From Gordonia sp. SID5947 (GTDB lineage: Bacteria > Actinomycetota > Actinomycetes > Mycobacteriales > Mycobacteriaceae): DNA of 64,000 nucleotides. Of this stretch, positions 25,614-35,006 are shown piece by piece. The notes beneath the pieces were generated by a model. It did not search any database. It was not told the origin of the DNA and saw nothing but the letters and a program-made list of their open reading frames with translations. The DNA lies in the NCBI RefSeq assembly GCF_009862785.1, contig NZ_WWHU01000001.1:2294001-2358000 (forward strand), in the 5' to 3' direction. How positions within the stretch are numbered: position 1 is the stretch's first letter; each line of letters opens with the position of its first letter. A program made the position numbers and the translations under genes.

Positions 25614-26456
25614 GTGAGGTGGTTCGAAGAACGAAGTGGACTCGACGGTGCCGTTGCCGTCATCACCGGCGGCGCAGGTGGACTCGGGGAGGCCATTGTC
25701 CTGGATCTCGCCGCGAACGGGGTTCGACCAGCCGTGATCGACATCGACGGTGCAGCCGCGGAAACCCTGTACGGCACCCTCACCGAAGCGGGACACGACG
25801 CGATCGTACATCCGGGAGACGCTCGCGACCCGGCGCTACTCGAGGAACTGTTCGACGCGGCAACCGACCGTTGGGGCCGGATCGACATCGTGGTGAACAT
25901 AGTGGGCGGCACCTTTCGTGCCGAGTTCGTCGACAGCACCCCCAAGGGATGGGACGCACTCCTGCGCACGAACTTCCACCACGTCCTCCATGCCTGCTCG
26001 CTGGCGGTTCCACGTATGCGGGCGGGCGGTCGGGGTGGCAGCATCATCAACATCACCACCATCGAGGCCCACCGCGCGGCACCGGGGTTCGCGGTATACG
26101 CGGCCGCAAAAGCTGCCGTCGAGCAATTCTCCCGAACCCTTGCGGTCGAGGTCGCACCCGAGGGGATCCGCGTCAACAACGTGGCACCCGACTTCGTGCC
26201 GACCCCGAATCTCGCGAAGTTCGGCCAGGGAGCGATCCCGCCGATGGCCACACCGGGCGGCGCCCGGATCGCGATCCCGATGGGACGCGTCGGCGACGTG
26301 TCAGACGTCTCCAACGCCGTCGTCTTCCTGGCATCGGGTCTGTCGAGCTATATCACCGGCACCACCCTGCACCCCGACGGTGGCACTCTCGCGTCATCGG
26401 GATGGTTCAACTGGCCCGACCACGGCTGGGCGAACTACGCTCCGGCGCAGTACTGA
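25614..26456 (+). CDS. SDR-family oxidoreductase with Thr at the catalytic Ser position
   Basis: 280 aa from GTG 25614. It has cofactor loop TGGAGGLGE, YAAAK and the C-terminal ITGTTLHPDGG. Counting 13 residues back from the catalytic Tyr gives Thr (INITTIEAHR) where SDRs normally have Ser. NNAG is replaced by NIVGG. Thr can substitute in some SDRs, so activity is plausible. It sits in a two-gene operon with the luciferase-like protein and ends 8 bp from the convergent ACAD gene. Confidence 0.8.
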   Translation: MRWFEERSGLDGAVAVITGGAGGLGEAIVLDLAANGVRPAVIDIDGAAAETLYGTLTEAGHDAIVHPGDARDPALLEELFDAATDRWGRIDIVVNIVGGTFRAEFVDSTPKGWDALLRTNFHHVLHACSLAVPRMRAGGRGGSIINITTIEAHRAAPGFAVYAAAKAAVEQFSRTLAVEVAPEGIRVNNVAPDFVPTPNLAKFGQGAIPPMATPGGARIAIPMGRVGDVSDVSNAVVFLASGLSSYITGTTLHPDGGTLASSGWFNWPDHGWANYAPAQY

Positions 26457-26464
26457 CCGAACTG

Positions 26465-27612
26465 TCACAGCCCCAGTGATTTCGCGACGATCGTCCGCAT
26501 GACCTCACTGGTGCCCGCATAGATCCGGGCCACGCGTGCGTCGGTGTACAGGCGGGCGATCGGGTATTCGGTCATGTACCCGTACCCGCCGAACAGTTGT
26601 AGACACCGGTCGACGGCCCGCGCCTGCATCTCGGTACAGAACAGCTTGACGCGAGCGGCATCGGCACCCGAGAGTTCGCCGTCGACCAGGGCGAGCACTG
26701 CCTGATCGAGCATCGCCTGTGCGGCCTCCACCTCCGTCGAGACCGACGCCAGTTCGAACTTGGTGTTCTGGAATCCGGCGACCGGTTTCCCGAATGCCTT
26801 ACGCTCCGAAACATATTCGATCGTCGCCGTCAATGCGGCCCGCGCCTGCGCGACCGAACCGGCGGCCACCGTCATTCTCTCCTGGGGCAGATTGTGGCCC
26901 AGGTAGCCGAATGCCGCACCCTCCTCCCCAGGATGTTGGCCACCGGCACCCGCACATCGGTGAAGGACAATTCGACGGTGTCCTGCACCTTGCAACCCAT
27001 CTTGTCGAGCACCCGGCCCCGCTCGAATCCGTCCATGCCGTCCTCGACCACGAGGAGACTCAACCCGGCCCTGCGGTTGTCCGGATCGGTCGACGTCCGT
27101 GCCACCACGATCACCAGGTCGGCCAGCAGACCCCCGGTGATGAACGTCTTGGCACCGTTGACGACGAAATGCTCACCGTCGCGGACGGCGGTGGTACTCA
27201 CACCCGCGAGATCGGAACCGGTTCCCGGCTCCGTCATCGCGATCGCGGTGAGCGACTCTCCACTCGCCAACCCCGGGAACCAGCGGCCACGTTGCTCGGT
27301 GTTCGCATAGCGCAGGAAATACGGCAGGATCACGTCCAGCTGGGTGCGCACGGTGGACAAGGTGACCATCGCACGCGAGGCCTCCTCTTGGAGGATCACG
27401 TTGTAGCGGAAGTCCTCCTGGCCCGCCCCGCCATACTCTTCTGGGATCGCCATGCCCAGGACTCCCAACTCACCGAGCCGGGTGAACACGTCCCGGGGCA
27501 TCTGCCCTGCCTTCTCCCACTTCGGGTACTCGCCGACGACCTCCTTGTCGACGAAGTCCCGGACGAGCGCCCGGAACGCTTCGTGATCCTCGTGGTAGAT
27601 GCCACGTCGCAT
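26465..27612 (-). CDS. Acyl-CoA dehydrogenase, frameshifted
   Basis: 382 aa after adding one C to the C4 run 26936-26939 on the plus strand (VPVANILG then EEGAAFGYLGHNLPQERM). Typical homotetrameric ACAD: IPEEYGGAG, AMTEPGTGSDLAG, RKAFGKPVAGFQNTKF and QLFGGYGYMTEYP, near the end IYAGTSEVMRTIVAKSLGL. ATG 27612 has GAGAGGA upstream. Last gene of the leftward beta-oxidation operon that begins at 32800. Sequencing error is the likely cause of the break. Confidence 0.86.
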
Positions 27613-27624
27613 GTCGCAGTCCTC

Positions 27625-28770
27625 TCAGGCCGTCAGCTCGACGAGTGTTGCGTTGGCGGTGCCGCCGCCCTCGCACATCGTCTGCAATCCGTATCGGATG
27701 TCGTTGTCGCGCATGTGGTGCAACATCCGGGTCATCAAGATCGCACCGGATCCGCCGAGTGGATGTCCGAGAGCGATGGCACCGCCCAACGGGTTCAGTC
27801 GGTCGCCCCGCGCTCCTGTCTCCGCGAGCCAGGCCAACGGCACCGGCGCGAAGGCCTCGTTGACCTCGAAAGTTCCCACATCGTCGACCGACACACCGGC
27901 TTTCGCGAGAACCTTCGCGGTTGCCGGGATGGGTCCGGTCAGCATGAGTATCGGATCCGCGCCGGCCACCGCGCCGCCCCGGTAGCGCGCGATCGGCGTG
28001 AGGCCGAGGTCGCGAGCACGTTCGGGTGTGGTGACGAGTAGGGCGGCCGCACCGTCGGAGATCTGGGACGAATTCCCGGCGTGGATCACGCCGTCGTCGC
28101 GGAACGCCGGTTTCAGCCCGGCCAGCTTCTCGACGGTGGAACCGCGCCGGACCCCTTCATCGACGGTGACCGTCCCGGTACCCGTGTCGACCGGCACGAT
28201 CTGATCGACGAACGCACCCCGATCGATCGCCGCAGCCGCAAGTTCGTGTGATCGAACCGCGTACTCGTCGAGGAGGGCGCGGGACAAACCCCACTTCTCG
28301 GCGATCAGCTCCGCCGAGATCCCCTGATTGAAGGAGAAGTCATCGTAACGGGCAAAGACTTTCGGCCCATACGGCACTCCGGTGGAGCGCGCCGCTCCCA
28401 GCGGAACCCGGCTCATCACCTCCACGCCGCCCGCGACCACCACGTCCTGCTGTCCCGACATCACGCCCTGCGCGGCGAAATCGAGAGCCTGTTGGCTGGA
28501 GCCGCACGCGCGGTTGATCGTCGTACCCGGAATCGATTCCGGCCATCCCGCTGCAAGCACCGAGTACCGCCCGATGTTGCTCGACTGGTCACCGACCTGC
28601 GAGACACATCCCCACACCACATCATCGACGATCGACGGATCGATGCCGGTGCGATGGGCCAACTCCTGCAACACCAGCGCCGAGAGATCCGCGGCATGCA
28701 TCTCCGACAGCCCACCGTTGCGCTTGCCGACCGCGGTACGAACGGCCTCGACGATGACGACTTCACGCAT
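27625..28770 (-). CDS. Acetyl-CoA C-acyltransferase (thiolase)
   Basis: 381 aa from ATG 28770 preceded by GGAGAGAG. The active-site Cys in NRACGSSQQAL, the His in ALGHPLGGSGA and the second Cys in QTMCEGGGTANA are all present, so it should be a degradative thiolase cleaving 3-ketoacyl-CoA. It lies between the crotonase (3-bp gap) and the ACAD, completing a beta-oxidation set. Confidence 0.92.
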   Translation of the reverse strand: MREVVIVEAVRTAVGKRNGGLSEMHAADLSALVLQELAHRTGIDPSIVDDVVWGCVSQVGDQSSNIGRYSVLAAGWPESIPGTTINRACGSSQQALDFAAQGVMSGQQDVVVAGGVEVMSRVPLGAARSTGVPYGPKVFARYDDFSFNQGISAELIAEKWGLSRALLDEYAVRSHELAAAAIDRGAFVDQIVPVDTGTGTVTVDEGVRRGSTVEKLAGLKPAFRDDGVIHAGNSSQISDGAAALLVTTPERARDLGLTPIARYRGGAVAGADPILMLTGPIPATAKVLAKAGVSVDDVGTFEVNEAFAPVPLAWLAETGARGDRLNPLGGAIALGHPLGGSGAILMTRMLHHMRDNDIRYGLQTMCEGGGTANATLVELTA

Positions 28771-28772
28771 TT

Positions 28773-29609
28773 TCACTCTCTCCGATCTCGTTGCGTGGCG
28801 CTTCCCGGCGGCGGCACAGCCCACCGTCCCGTGAACGCCGGTTCCGTCTTCTGCGCGAACGCGGTGTAGGCGGTCGCCACGTCCGAGGTGCCGAAGTTGA
28901 TCACCTGTGCGCGCGACTCACGGGCGACGGCCTCTCGCAGCGAACCGTCGACCCCCTCGTTCAGCAGCGACTTGATCTGCGCGAGTGCGACGGGCGGACC
29001 GGTGGCCAGTTGTCGGGCGATCGCGTCGACGAGATCATGGATCTCGTCGGCGTCGACCACCCAGGTCACCAGACCCATCGTGTGTGCCTGCTCGGCGTCG
29101 ATCATCTCGGCCAGCAGCGCAAGACGTTTCGCCTGCTGTAGCCCGACCAGCCTCGGAAGGTGCCACGACCCTCCGAGATCCATGGACAGACCACGTCGCG
29201 CAAAGATCTGCGAGAAACGCGCCTCGGGGGTGGCGGCAACCAGGTCGCAACCGAGAGCCAGATTCCATCCCGCGCCGACTGCGACACCGCACACCTTCGC
29301 GATCGTCGGGATCGTGAGGTCGTGCAGCGCCATCGTGACGTCGGTGAGGATGCGCATCTTGTCGACAGGATGGCGCGCATCGGGTTTCGAGATATCCGCA
29401 CCCGAACAGAACGCGCCGCCGGCTCCGGTCAGGACCAGTGCTCGAGGGCCCTGCGACCGTGCAGAGTCTTCCAGGACGTCGCGGAGCACGCACCACGCCG
29501 CCCAGTCGAGCGCATTCTTGCGGTCCGGCCGGTTCAGTGTCACGGTGCGAACACCGGTCGCATCGTCGGTGACCAGCACCGCCGAATCGTCGGTGGGGCC
29601 TGCGCTCAT
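28773..29609 (-). CDS. Crotonase-family enoyl-CoA hydratase/isomerase, PaaG-like active site
   Basis: 278 aa. LNRPDRKNALD, the AFCSGADISK oxyanion loop and CGVAVGAGWNLALGCD mark the family. Instead of the hydratase PE motif it has SQIFARRGLSMDLGGSW, with an Asp in the place used by PaaG-type isomerases, so isomerisation or another reaction is as likely as hydration. The start overlaps the CoA-transferase stop (ATGA). Confidence 0.85.
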   Translation of the reverse strand: MSAGPTDDSAVLVTDDATGVRTVTLNRPDRKNALDWAAWCVLRDVLEDSARSQGPRALVLTGAGGAFCSGADISKPDARHPVDKMRILTDVTMALHDLTIPTIAKVCGVAVGAGWNLALGCDLVAATPEARFSQIFARRGLSMDLGGSWHLPRLVGLQQAKRLALLAEMIDAEQAHTMGLVTWVVDADEIHDLVDAIARQLATGPPVALAQIKSLLNEGVDGSLREAVARESRAQVINFGTSDVATAYTAFAQKTEPAFTGRWAVPPPGSATQRDRRE

Positions 29610-30858
29610 CGGTCGAACGCCGGGCCGACGGCCCCCTGTGCGCGCAGCCCGGCGATCTCAGCCGCACCCAACCCGAGTCCGGCGAGCACGGTGTCGGTGT
29701 GCTCCCGAGCCCGGGGACCGGACCCATCACCGGATCGAAACCGGTGATCACCGGCGGGGGCAGCACTGCGGGGATCGGTCCGTTCGGTGTATCGACCTCC
29801 CGCCACCGGTCACGCTCGGCGAGATGCGGATGGGCTATCACGTCGCTCGGTCGATTGAAGCGTGCGTTGCCGATCCCGGCCGCGTCCGCCGCCTTCTGGA
29901 TGTCGACGAGATCATGCTGCGCGCACCAGTCGGCGATGGCCGCATCGAGGACGTCCCGATGCGCGACACGCCCTGCGTTGGTGGTGAACCGTGCGTCATC
30001 GGCGAGATCGTTCCGCTGCAGTATCTCGGTCGAGAGTCGCTGCCATTCGCGATCGTTGGTGGTGCCCAACACAACCGTCTGTCCGTCACCGGTCCGATAG
30101 GCGCCGTACGGCGCGACCGCGGGCGATCCCATGCCACGTGGTTGCTGATCGATGCCCGTGTGCCGGGTGTAGTTGAGCGCGTACCCCATCAGTTCGGCCA
30201 TCGTGTCGAACAAGCTGACGGCCACTGCACCACCACGGTCACGGCCTTCACCATTGCGGCTGTGCCCGACCATCAACGACAGGATGGAGATCGCCGAATA
30301 CAGTCCTGAGCAGACGTCGGCCATCGGTGGCCCCGGCTTGGCCGGCGCATCGGGGTGGCCGGTGATCGCGCACGCCCCCGATTCCGCTTGGGCGAGAAGG
30401 TCGTAGGCACGTTTGTGTGACAGCGGACCACCTGGCCCGTACCCGTCGATCTCCACCACGATCAGATCCGGGTGACGATCGGCGAGATCATTGGGCGCGA
30501 GGCCCATCTTCGCCGTGGAACCGGGCGCCAGGTTGGAGACCAACACGTCGGCGTCGTCGAGCAACCGATGGAGCACCGCCATCCCGGCCGCCGACTTGAG
30601 ATCGATGGTGACCGACTCCTTGCCACGGTTCACCCAAACGAAGTGTGCCGCCATGCCATTGACGACGTCGTCGTAATGGCGCGCGAAGTCTCCGCCCTTG
30701 GGGTTCTCCACCTTGATCACCCGCGCACCGAGGTCGGCCAGCGTCCGCGTGCACATCGGCGCGGAGACAGCTTGCTCGAGCGCGACGACGGTGACACCGC
30801 TCAACGGCCCGGCCTGCTCCTGTCCCCCGCTGTCGATCTGCTCGATCGGTGTCGACAT
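29606..30858 (-). CDS. Class III CoA-transferase, frameshifted near C-terminus
   Basis: 417 aa after adding one C to CCC 29704-29706 on the plus strand (GPVPGLG then EHTDTVLAGLGL). That restores a normal end and an ATGA overlap with the next gene. Without it the frame reads far into the crotonase gene, which is implausible. The CaiB/BaiF signature includes DLGARVIKVENPKGGDFAR and Asp181 in PPMADVCSG. ATG 30858 overlaps the SDR stop as TGATG. Confidence 0.86.
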
Positions 30859-31622
30859 CACATCACCATGCCACCGTCGACCGGCAGCACCTGTCCCGTG
30901 ATGAACGACGCGGCATCGGAGGCCAGGAAGACGAATGCGCCGGCAACCTCGGACGGTTCGGCCCAGCGGCGCAGTGGAATTCGATTGAGCATGGTCGGTG
31001 CAAAGCGCTCGTCGGTACGGATGGTCTCGGTCATCGGCGTCGCCGCCAACGGCGCCAGCGCATTGACCAGGATGTTCTTGCGCGCCAACTCACGCGCGAG
31101 GGACTTGGTGAGTCCGATGATCCCGGCTTTCGCAGCCGAGTAGTTCACCTGCCCGAGCGTTCCGGTGATCCCGGCCGACGACGTCACGTTGATGATGCGT
31201 CCCGTACCGTCGGTGGCGAGATGAGGCAACGCCGCCTGCGCGCAATTGAACGCACCCATGAGATGGATGTCGAGCATCCGGCGGATGCTGTCCTGGCTGG
31301 TGTCGGCGAACATGGCCGGAGCCGTGACCCCGGCATTGTTGACCACGATGTGGACATGCCCGTCTCCCAACGCGGCGGCTCGACTCATCACGCCGTCGGC
31401 GGCGTCCCGGTCACTGACGTCGAGCGCCATGCTGTCGGCTTTGCCACCTGCAACCGAGATCTGCTCGGCCACCTCGGCGGCCGCGGATTCGTTCACGTCG
31501 GTCACCATGACCGCCGCGCCCGCCGTCGCCAATGCGGCGGCGACCGCCGACCCGATGCCACCGGCGGCACCGGTGACCACAGCCGCACGGCCGGTCAGGT
31601 CGAACATCGTGTTGTGGCTCAT
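30858..31622 (-). CDS. SDR-family oxidoreductase (FabG/HSD-like)
   Basis: 254 aa. TGAAGGIG, NNAG, Ser in NVTSSAGITG and YSAAK are intact; C-terminus ITGQVLPVDGG. Likely a 3-hydroxyacyl-CoA dehydrogenase in this operon, which otherwise lacks one. Start and stop both overlap neighbours by one base (TGATG), so the six-gene operon is tightly coupled. Confidence 0.87.
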   Translation of the reverse strand: MSHNTMFDLTGRAAVVTGAAGGIGSAVAAALATAGAAVMVTDVNESAAAEVAEQISVAGGKADSMALDVSDRDAADGVMSRAAALGDGHVHIVVNNAGVTAPAMFADTSQDSIRRMLDIHLMGAFNCAQAALPHLATDGTGRIINVTSSAGITGTLGQVNYSAAKAGIIGLTKSLARELARKNILVNALAPLAATPMTETIRTDERFAPTMLNRIPLRRWAEPSEVAGAFVFLASDAASFITGQVLPVDGGMVM

Positions 31623-32800
31623 CAGTAGCTCCTCGGCATGCCCAATGTGTGCGATCCCAGATAGTTGAGGATCATTTCCTGACTGATCGGCGCGATCCGC
31701 ATGACCCGAGCCTCGCGGAAGTAGCGCGCGACGTTGTACTCCTCCGAGTATCCCATGCCGCCGTGGGTCTGCAGCGCACGGTCGGCCGCCGTGAAACCTG
31801 CTTCCGCACAAAGATATTTGGCAGTGTTCGCCTCGCGGCCACACGGCTTCCCGTTGTCGTAGAGCCAGGTCGCCTTGCGCAACACCAACTCCGCCGCGTC
31901 CAGCTGCGCGAGGGAGTCGGCCAGCGGGAACTGGATGCCCTGGTTCATGCCGATCGGCCGGTCGAACACCTCGCGCTGCTTCGCGTAGGTCACCGCCCGG
32001 TCGAGCGCCACCCGGCCGATGCCGAGCGCCTCTGCAGCGATGAGCATGCGCTCCGGGTTCAGGCCGTCGAGCAGGTACTTGAAGCCCTTGCCCTCCTCTC
32101 CTACCCGGTCCTCCTCGGGTACGTAGAGGTCGTCGATGAACAGCTCGTTCGAGGTGACCGCATTGCGGCCCATCTTCTTGATCGGCCGGATCTCGACGTG
32201 CGCAGGATCGAGGTCGGTGAGGAACAGCGTCATCCCGTCGGTCTTCTTCTCGACCTGGTCATACGGGGTCGTGCGGGTGAGCAGAAGAATCTTCTCCGAC
32301 TCCATCGCCTTGGAGATCCACACCTTGCGCCCGTTGATCACATAGCCGTCGCCTTTGCGGCGAGCCGAGGTGGTGATGCGTGAGGTGTCCAGGCCCGCTC
32401 CGGGTTCGGTCACCCCGAAACACACGTGCAGGTCACCGTTCACCACCCGGGGCAGCGTTCGCTGCTTGAGCTCGTCGGAACCGTGTACGACGACCGGCTG
32501 CATACCGAAGATCGAGAGGTGGATGGCGGTCGCGGCGTTCATCGCACCACCAGAGCGCGAGACCTGCTCGAGAAGGATGGTGGCCTCGGTGATGCCCAGG
32601 CCGTGTCCGCCGTACTCCTCCGGGATCGTCATGCCGAGCCAGCCGCCGTCGGCAATGGCCTGATAGAACTCGGTCGGGAACTCGTGCGCGAGATCCTTTT
32701 CCATCCAATACTGGTCGTCGAAGCGTCCCGCGAGTTCGGCCACTGCCTTGCGGATCAGTTCCTGATCCTCCGACAGCTCGAAACTCATCCCTTGAGACAT
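31622..32800 (-). CDS. Acyl-CoA dehydrogenase
   Basis: 392 aa from ATG 32800 with GGAAGG upstream. It has IPEEYGGHGLG, GVTEPGAGLDTSRI and THGGMGYSEEYNVARYFREAR with the catalytic region. First gene of the leftward operon ACAD-SDR-CoA-transferase-crotonase-thiolase-ACAD (32800-26465). No copy of the GAGAAY operator is seen in the 83 bp upstream, so the operon may be driven by another control or by read-through from the transporter operon. Confidence 0.9.
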   Translation of the reverse strand: MSQGMSFELSEDQELIRKAVAELAGRFDDQYWMEKDLAHEFPTEFYQAIADGGWLGMTIPEEYGGHGLGITEATILLEQVSRSGGAMNAATAIHLSIFGMQPVVVHGSDELKQRTLPRVVNGDLHVCFGVTEPGAGLDTSRITTSARRKGDGYVINGRKVWISKAMESEKILLLTRTTPYDQVEKKTDGMTLFLTDLDPAHVEIRPIKKMGRNAVTSNELFIDDLYVPEEDRVGEEGKGFKYLLDGLNPERMLIAAEALGIGRVALDRAVTYAKQREVFDRPIGMNQGIQFPLADSLAQLDAAELVLRKATWLYDNGKPCGREANTAKYLCAEAGFTAADRALQTHGGMGYSEEYNVARYFREARVMRIAPISQEMILNYLGSHTLGMPRSY

Positions 32801-32840
32801 ACGTCGAACCTTCCTGTTCTGCTGGTGGGCGACATGTGCT

Positions 32841-32871
32841 CGCACCGGCCTCCTCTGCGGTGGCCGGTGCG
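32841..32871 (-). terminator. Hairpin after the transporter operon
   Basis: CGCACCGGCC (32841-32850) and GGCCGGTGCG (32862-32871) form a perfect 10-bp stem with an 11-nt loop, just past the stop of the last transporter-operon gene and before the ACAD operon start. No U-tract. Confidence 0.6.
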
Positions 32872-32883
32872 ATCAGTCGCCGG

Positions 32884-33201
32884 TCAATCCGATGCCGGAA
32901 GCGCTTTGGCGGTCTTGATGGTCATCGTCGTACCGTCACACGTCAGTGGTCCCGAGCCTGCCGCGGTGCACAGAAGTTCCACCGTCTCCTCGGCGTTGAC
33001 GTATCGCTTGCCGATCAGGACACCGGGTTCCGATCCGTCCCTGCCCGGCTGGGTGACCGACTTGGCCGGCTGCAGTGTGGTCCCGCCACAGGTGATCTCG
33101 GCTGCACCGTCGGCAGGAGCCGTGACCACCACCACCTTGGTGGAACAGGTCTCACACGCCAGCTGTTCACCCGCGCGCAACTGCGGCACTTTCGTGGTCA
33201 T
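32884..33201 (-). CDS. Small CxxC (zinc-ribbon-like) protein of the ABC operon
   Basis: 105 aa from ATG 33201, overlapping the preceding gene by 35 bp; a GTG a few codons later would shorten this. The N-terminal half has CETC and a later Cys in EITCGG, and the second half has two more (ELLCTAAG, LTCDG), suggesting a metal-binding or disulfide fold. No signal peptide or membrane segment. I do not recognise the family. Its position in the importer operon suggests an accessory role in uptake or the first catabolic step. Confidence 0.55.
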   Translation of the reverse strand: MTTKVPQLRAGEQLACETCSTKVVVVTAPADGAAEITCGGTTLQPAKSVTQPGRDGSEPGVLIGKRYVNAEETVELLCTAAGSGPLTCDGTTMTIKTAKALPASD

Positions 33202-33589
33202 GCTGAATCTGATCCTCCACTGTGGTGGTGTGTTTGCCGGTTGCCGGCGCCGGGGCGAGACGTTCACCGAAGGTGTTGAGATCGAAGGCCTGCCGCGCCA
33301 ACCAGAACCGGAGGAAGTTGGTCAGGGAGTACCGCAGGAACACGGCCGATCCGACCACCGCCACCGCGATGCCGGTGAGCGCGATCGTCAACGCATCCCG
33401 CTGCACCAACGGGTCGGAGGTGTTGTGCGACATCAGGTAGGCGATCACCCCGAGTGCGACGCCGAGCACCATCCCGACCACACCGAGCCGGATCCAGAGC
33501 TGCGACCTGGCCGCGGCCGGATCCGGGATCTTCAGCTTCTCGAGTTCCTGCGTGAAGCGTTGCGTCCTGTCATCAGATGTGGCCGTCAT
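33167..33589 (-). CDS. Small membrane protein of the ABC operon
   Basis: 140 aa from ATG 33589. A charged, helical N-terminus (about 30 aa) precedes two predicted membrane helices (around VVGMVLGVALGVIAYLM and IALTGIAVAVVGSAVFL), then a soluble tail rich in His/Thr/Glu. The ATG overlaps the LivF-like stop (ATGA). No family recognised. It may help assemble the importer. Confidence 0.65.
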   Translation of the reverse strand: MTATSDDRTQRFTQELEKLKIPDPAAARSQLWIRLGVVGMVLGVALGVIAYLMSHNTSDPLVQRDALTIALTGIAVAVVGSAVFLRYSLTNFLRFWLARQAFDLNTFGERLAPAPATGKHTTTVEDQIQHDHESAAVARG

Positions 33590-34296
33590 GTGGCACTCCC
33601 TAGGTAGAGGTTGGCGAGTTCTTTTCTGAGTGATTCTCCTGGTGGACCCTGGTATTCGACCTGACCACGAACCAGCACCGACGCGTGGTCGGCCATGTCG
33701 AGCACCGCCGACGCGAACTGCTCGACCACCAGCACGGCGACTCCCTCGCGCGCGATCTGCGCGACATGTTCGTAGAGTCTCTCCACCACCAGCGGGGCCA
33801 ATCCCATGGAGAGCTCGTCGAGGAGCAGAACCGCGGGGTCCGTCACCAGCCCCCGGGTGAGGGCGAGCATCTGCTGCTCGCCGCCCGACAAGGTGCCCGC
33901 GGTCTGCGAGGCGCGTTCCTTGAGGATCTGGAACCTGGAGAACGCGAGATCTTCGACCTCCTCCCGCGACTTCCCGGTGAAGGTCATCATCCAGAGGTTC
34001 TCGCGGACCGTCAGATTCGGGAACACCCCGCGGCCCTCGGGAATCAGACACACACCGGCCAGCGCGGCATCCCTGGAGGCGATACCGGTCACGTCACGAC
34101 CGCCGTACAGAATCCGGCCCGAGTCGGCCGGATGCACTCCCGCAGCCACTTTCTGGGTCGTGGTCTTGCCTGCGCCGTTGGGCCCCAGCAGCGCAACCAC
34201 CTGGCCCGCACCGACACTGATGTCGACACCGTGCAGCGCGGTGATGCCTCCGTAGCCGGCACGGACGTCGCGGAGTTCGAGTAACGGTGGAATCAT
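33586..34296 (-). CDS. ABC transporter ATPase, LivF type
   Basis: 236 aa. Walker A GPNGAGKTT, signature LSGGEQQML, Walker B VLLLDELSMGL. The short C-terminus and LIPEGRGVFPNLTV loop are those of LivF-class ATPases in branched-chain amino acid/carboxylate importers. It overlaps the LivG-type gene by ATGA. It energises import with its LivG-type partner. Confidence 0.92.
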   Translation of the reverse strand: MIPPLLELRDVRAGYGGITALHGVDISVGAGQVVALLGPNGAGKTTTQKVAAGVHPADSGRILYGGRDVTGIASRDAALAGVCLIPEGRGVFPNLTVRENLWMMTFTGKSREEVEDLAFSRFQILKERASQTAGTLSGGEQQMLALTRGLVTDPAVLLLDELSMGLAPLVVERLYEHVAQIAREGVAVLVVEQFASAVLDMADHASVLVRGQVEYQGPPGESLRKELANLYLGSAT

Positions 34297-35006
34297 GCTG
34301 TCCCCAGATAGGCGTCGAGTACGGCGGCGTTTTGTCGCACCGATTCCGGTGGACCAGAGGTGATGATCGCACCCAGGTCGAGGACATGGACCTTGTCACA
34401 GACGCTCATGACCAGTTCCATGTCGTGCTCGACCAGCAGGATCGCGACACCGTCCTGCGCGACGGTCCGCAGGATCTGGGCGAACCGCTCGGTCTCCTCG
34501 GCGTCCTGTCCGGCCGCAGGCTCGTCCAGCAGGATCAGATCCGGTCGCGTGGTGAGAGCCCGTGCCACCTCCACCTGACGGCCGACACCGGTCGGCAGGG
34601 AATCGGCGAGCCGGTCCGCATACGCCCCGAGCTGAGCCCGGTCTATCACGCCGTCGACGAGTTCGGCCGCGGCCCGGCCGTTGCGTCGGAGTTCGGCTGC
34701 GACGAGCAGGTTGTCGCGGACGCTGAGCCGACCGAACAACTCGAGGCCCTGGAATGTCCGTGCCATCCCACGCTTGGCGCGCTGGGCCGGTCCGAGACGG
34801 GTGATGTCTTCGCCGTCGAGGAACACAGACCCAGAACTCGGCCGCCGCAACCCGCCGATGACGTCGAACAGCGTGCTCTTCCCGGCACCGTTCGGGCCGA
34901 TCAGCCCGGTGATGTGTCCGCGCTCGGCGGTCAGCTCGACGCCGGAGAGCGCGCGATGCGCGCCGAACGACACCGACACATCGTCAACTCTGAGCAGCGA
35001 CGGCAC
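34293..35006 (-). CDS. ABC transporter ATPase, LivG type
   Basis: 237 aa from GTG 35006, with AGGAGG about 10 bp upstream; the upstream in-frame ATG contains that ribosome site. Walker A GPNGAGKST, GMARTFQGLELF and Walker B LILLDEPAAGQ are clear. The signature is LPTGVGRQVE rather than LSGGQ, as in many LivG proteins. It overlaps the end of the fused permease by 23 bp. Confidence 0.92.
   Translation of the reverse strand: MPSLLRVDDVSVSFGAHRALSGVELTAERGHITGLIGPNGAGKSTLFDVIGGLRRPSSGSVFLDGEDITRLGPAQRAKRGMARTFQGLELFGRLSVRDNLLVAAELRRNGRAAAELVDGVIDRAQLGAYADRLADSLPTGVGRQVEVARALTTRPDLILLDEPAAGQDAEETERFAQILRTVAQDGVAILLVEHDMELVMSVCDKVHVLDLGAIITSGPPESVRQNAAVLDAYLGTA

Noticed and set aside
29035..29605. 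A 608-residue CoA-transferase reading through the crotonase gene
   Set aside because: The extra 190 residues are the wrong frame of the crotonase gene. A one-base correction gives the normal C-terminus and an ATGA overlap.
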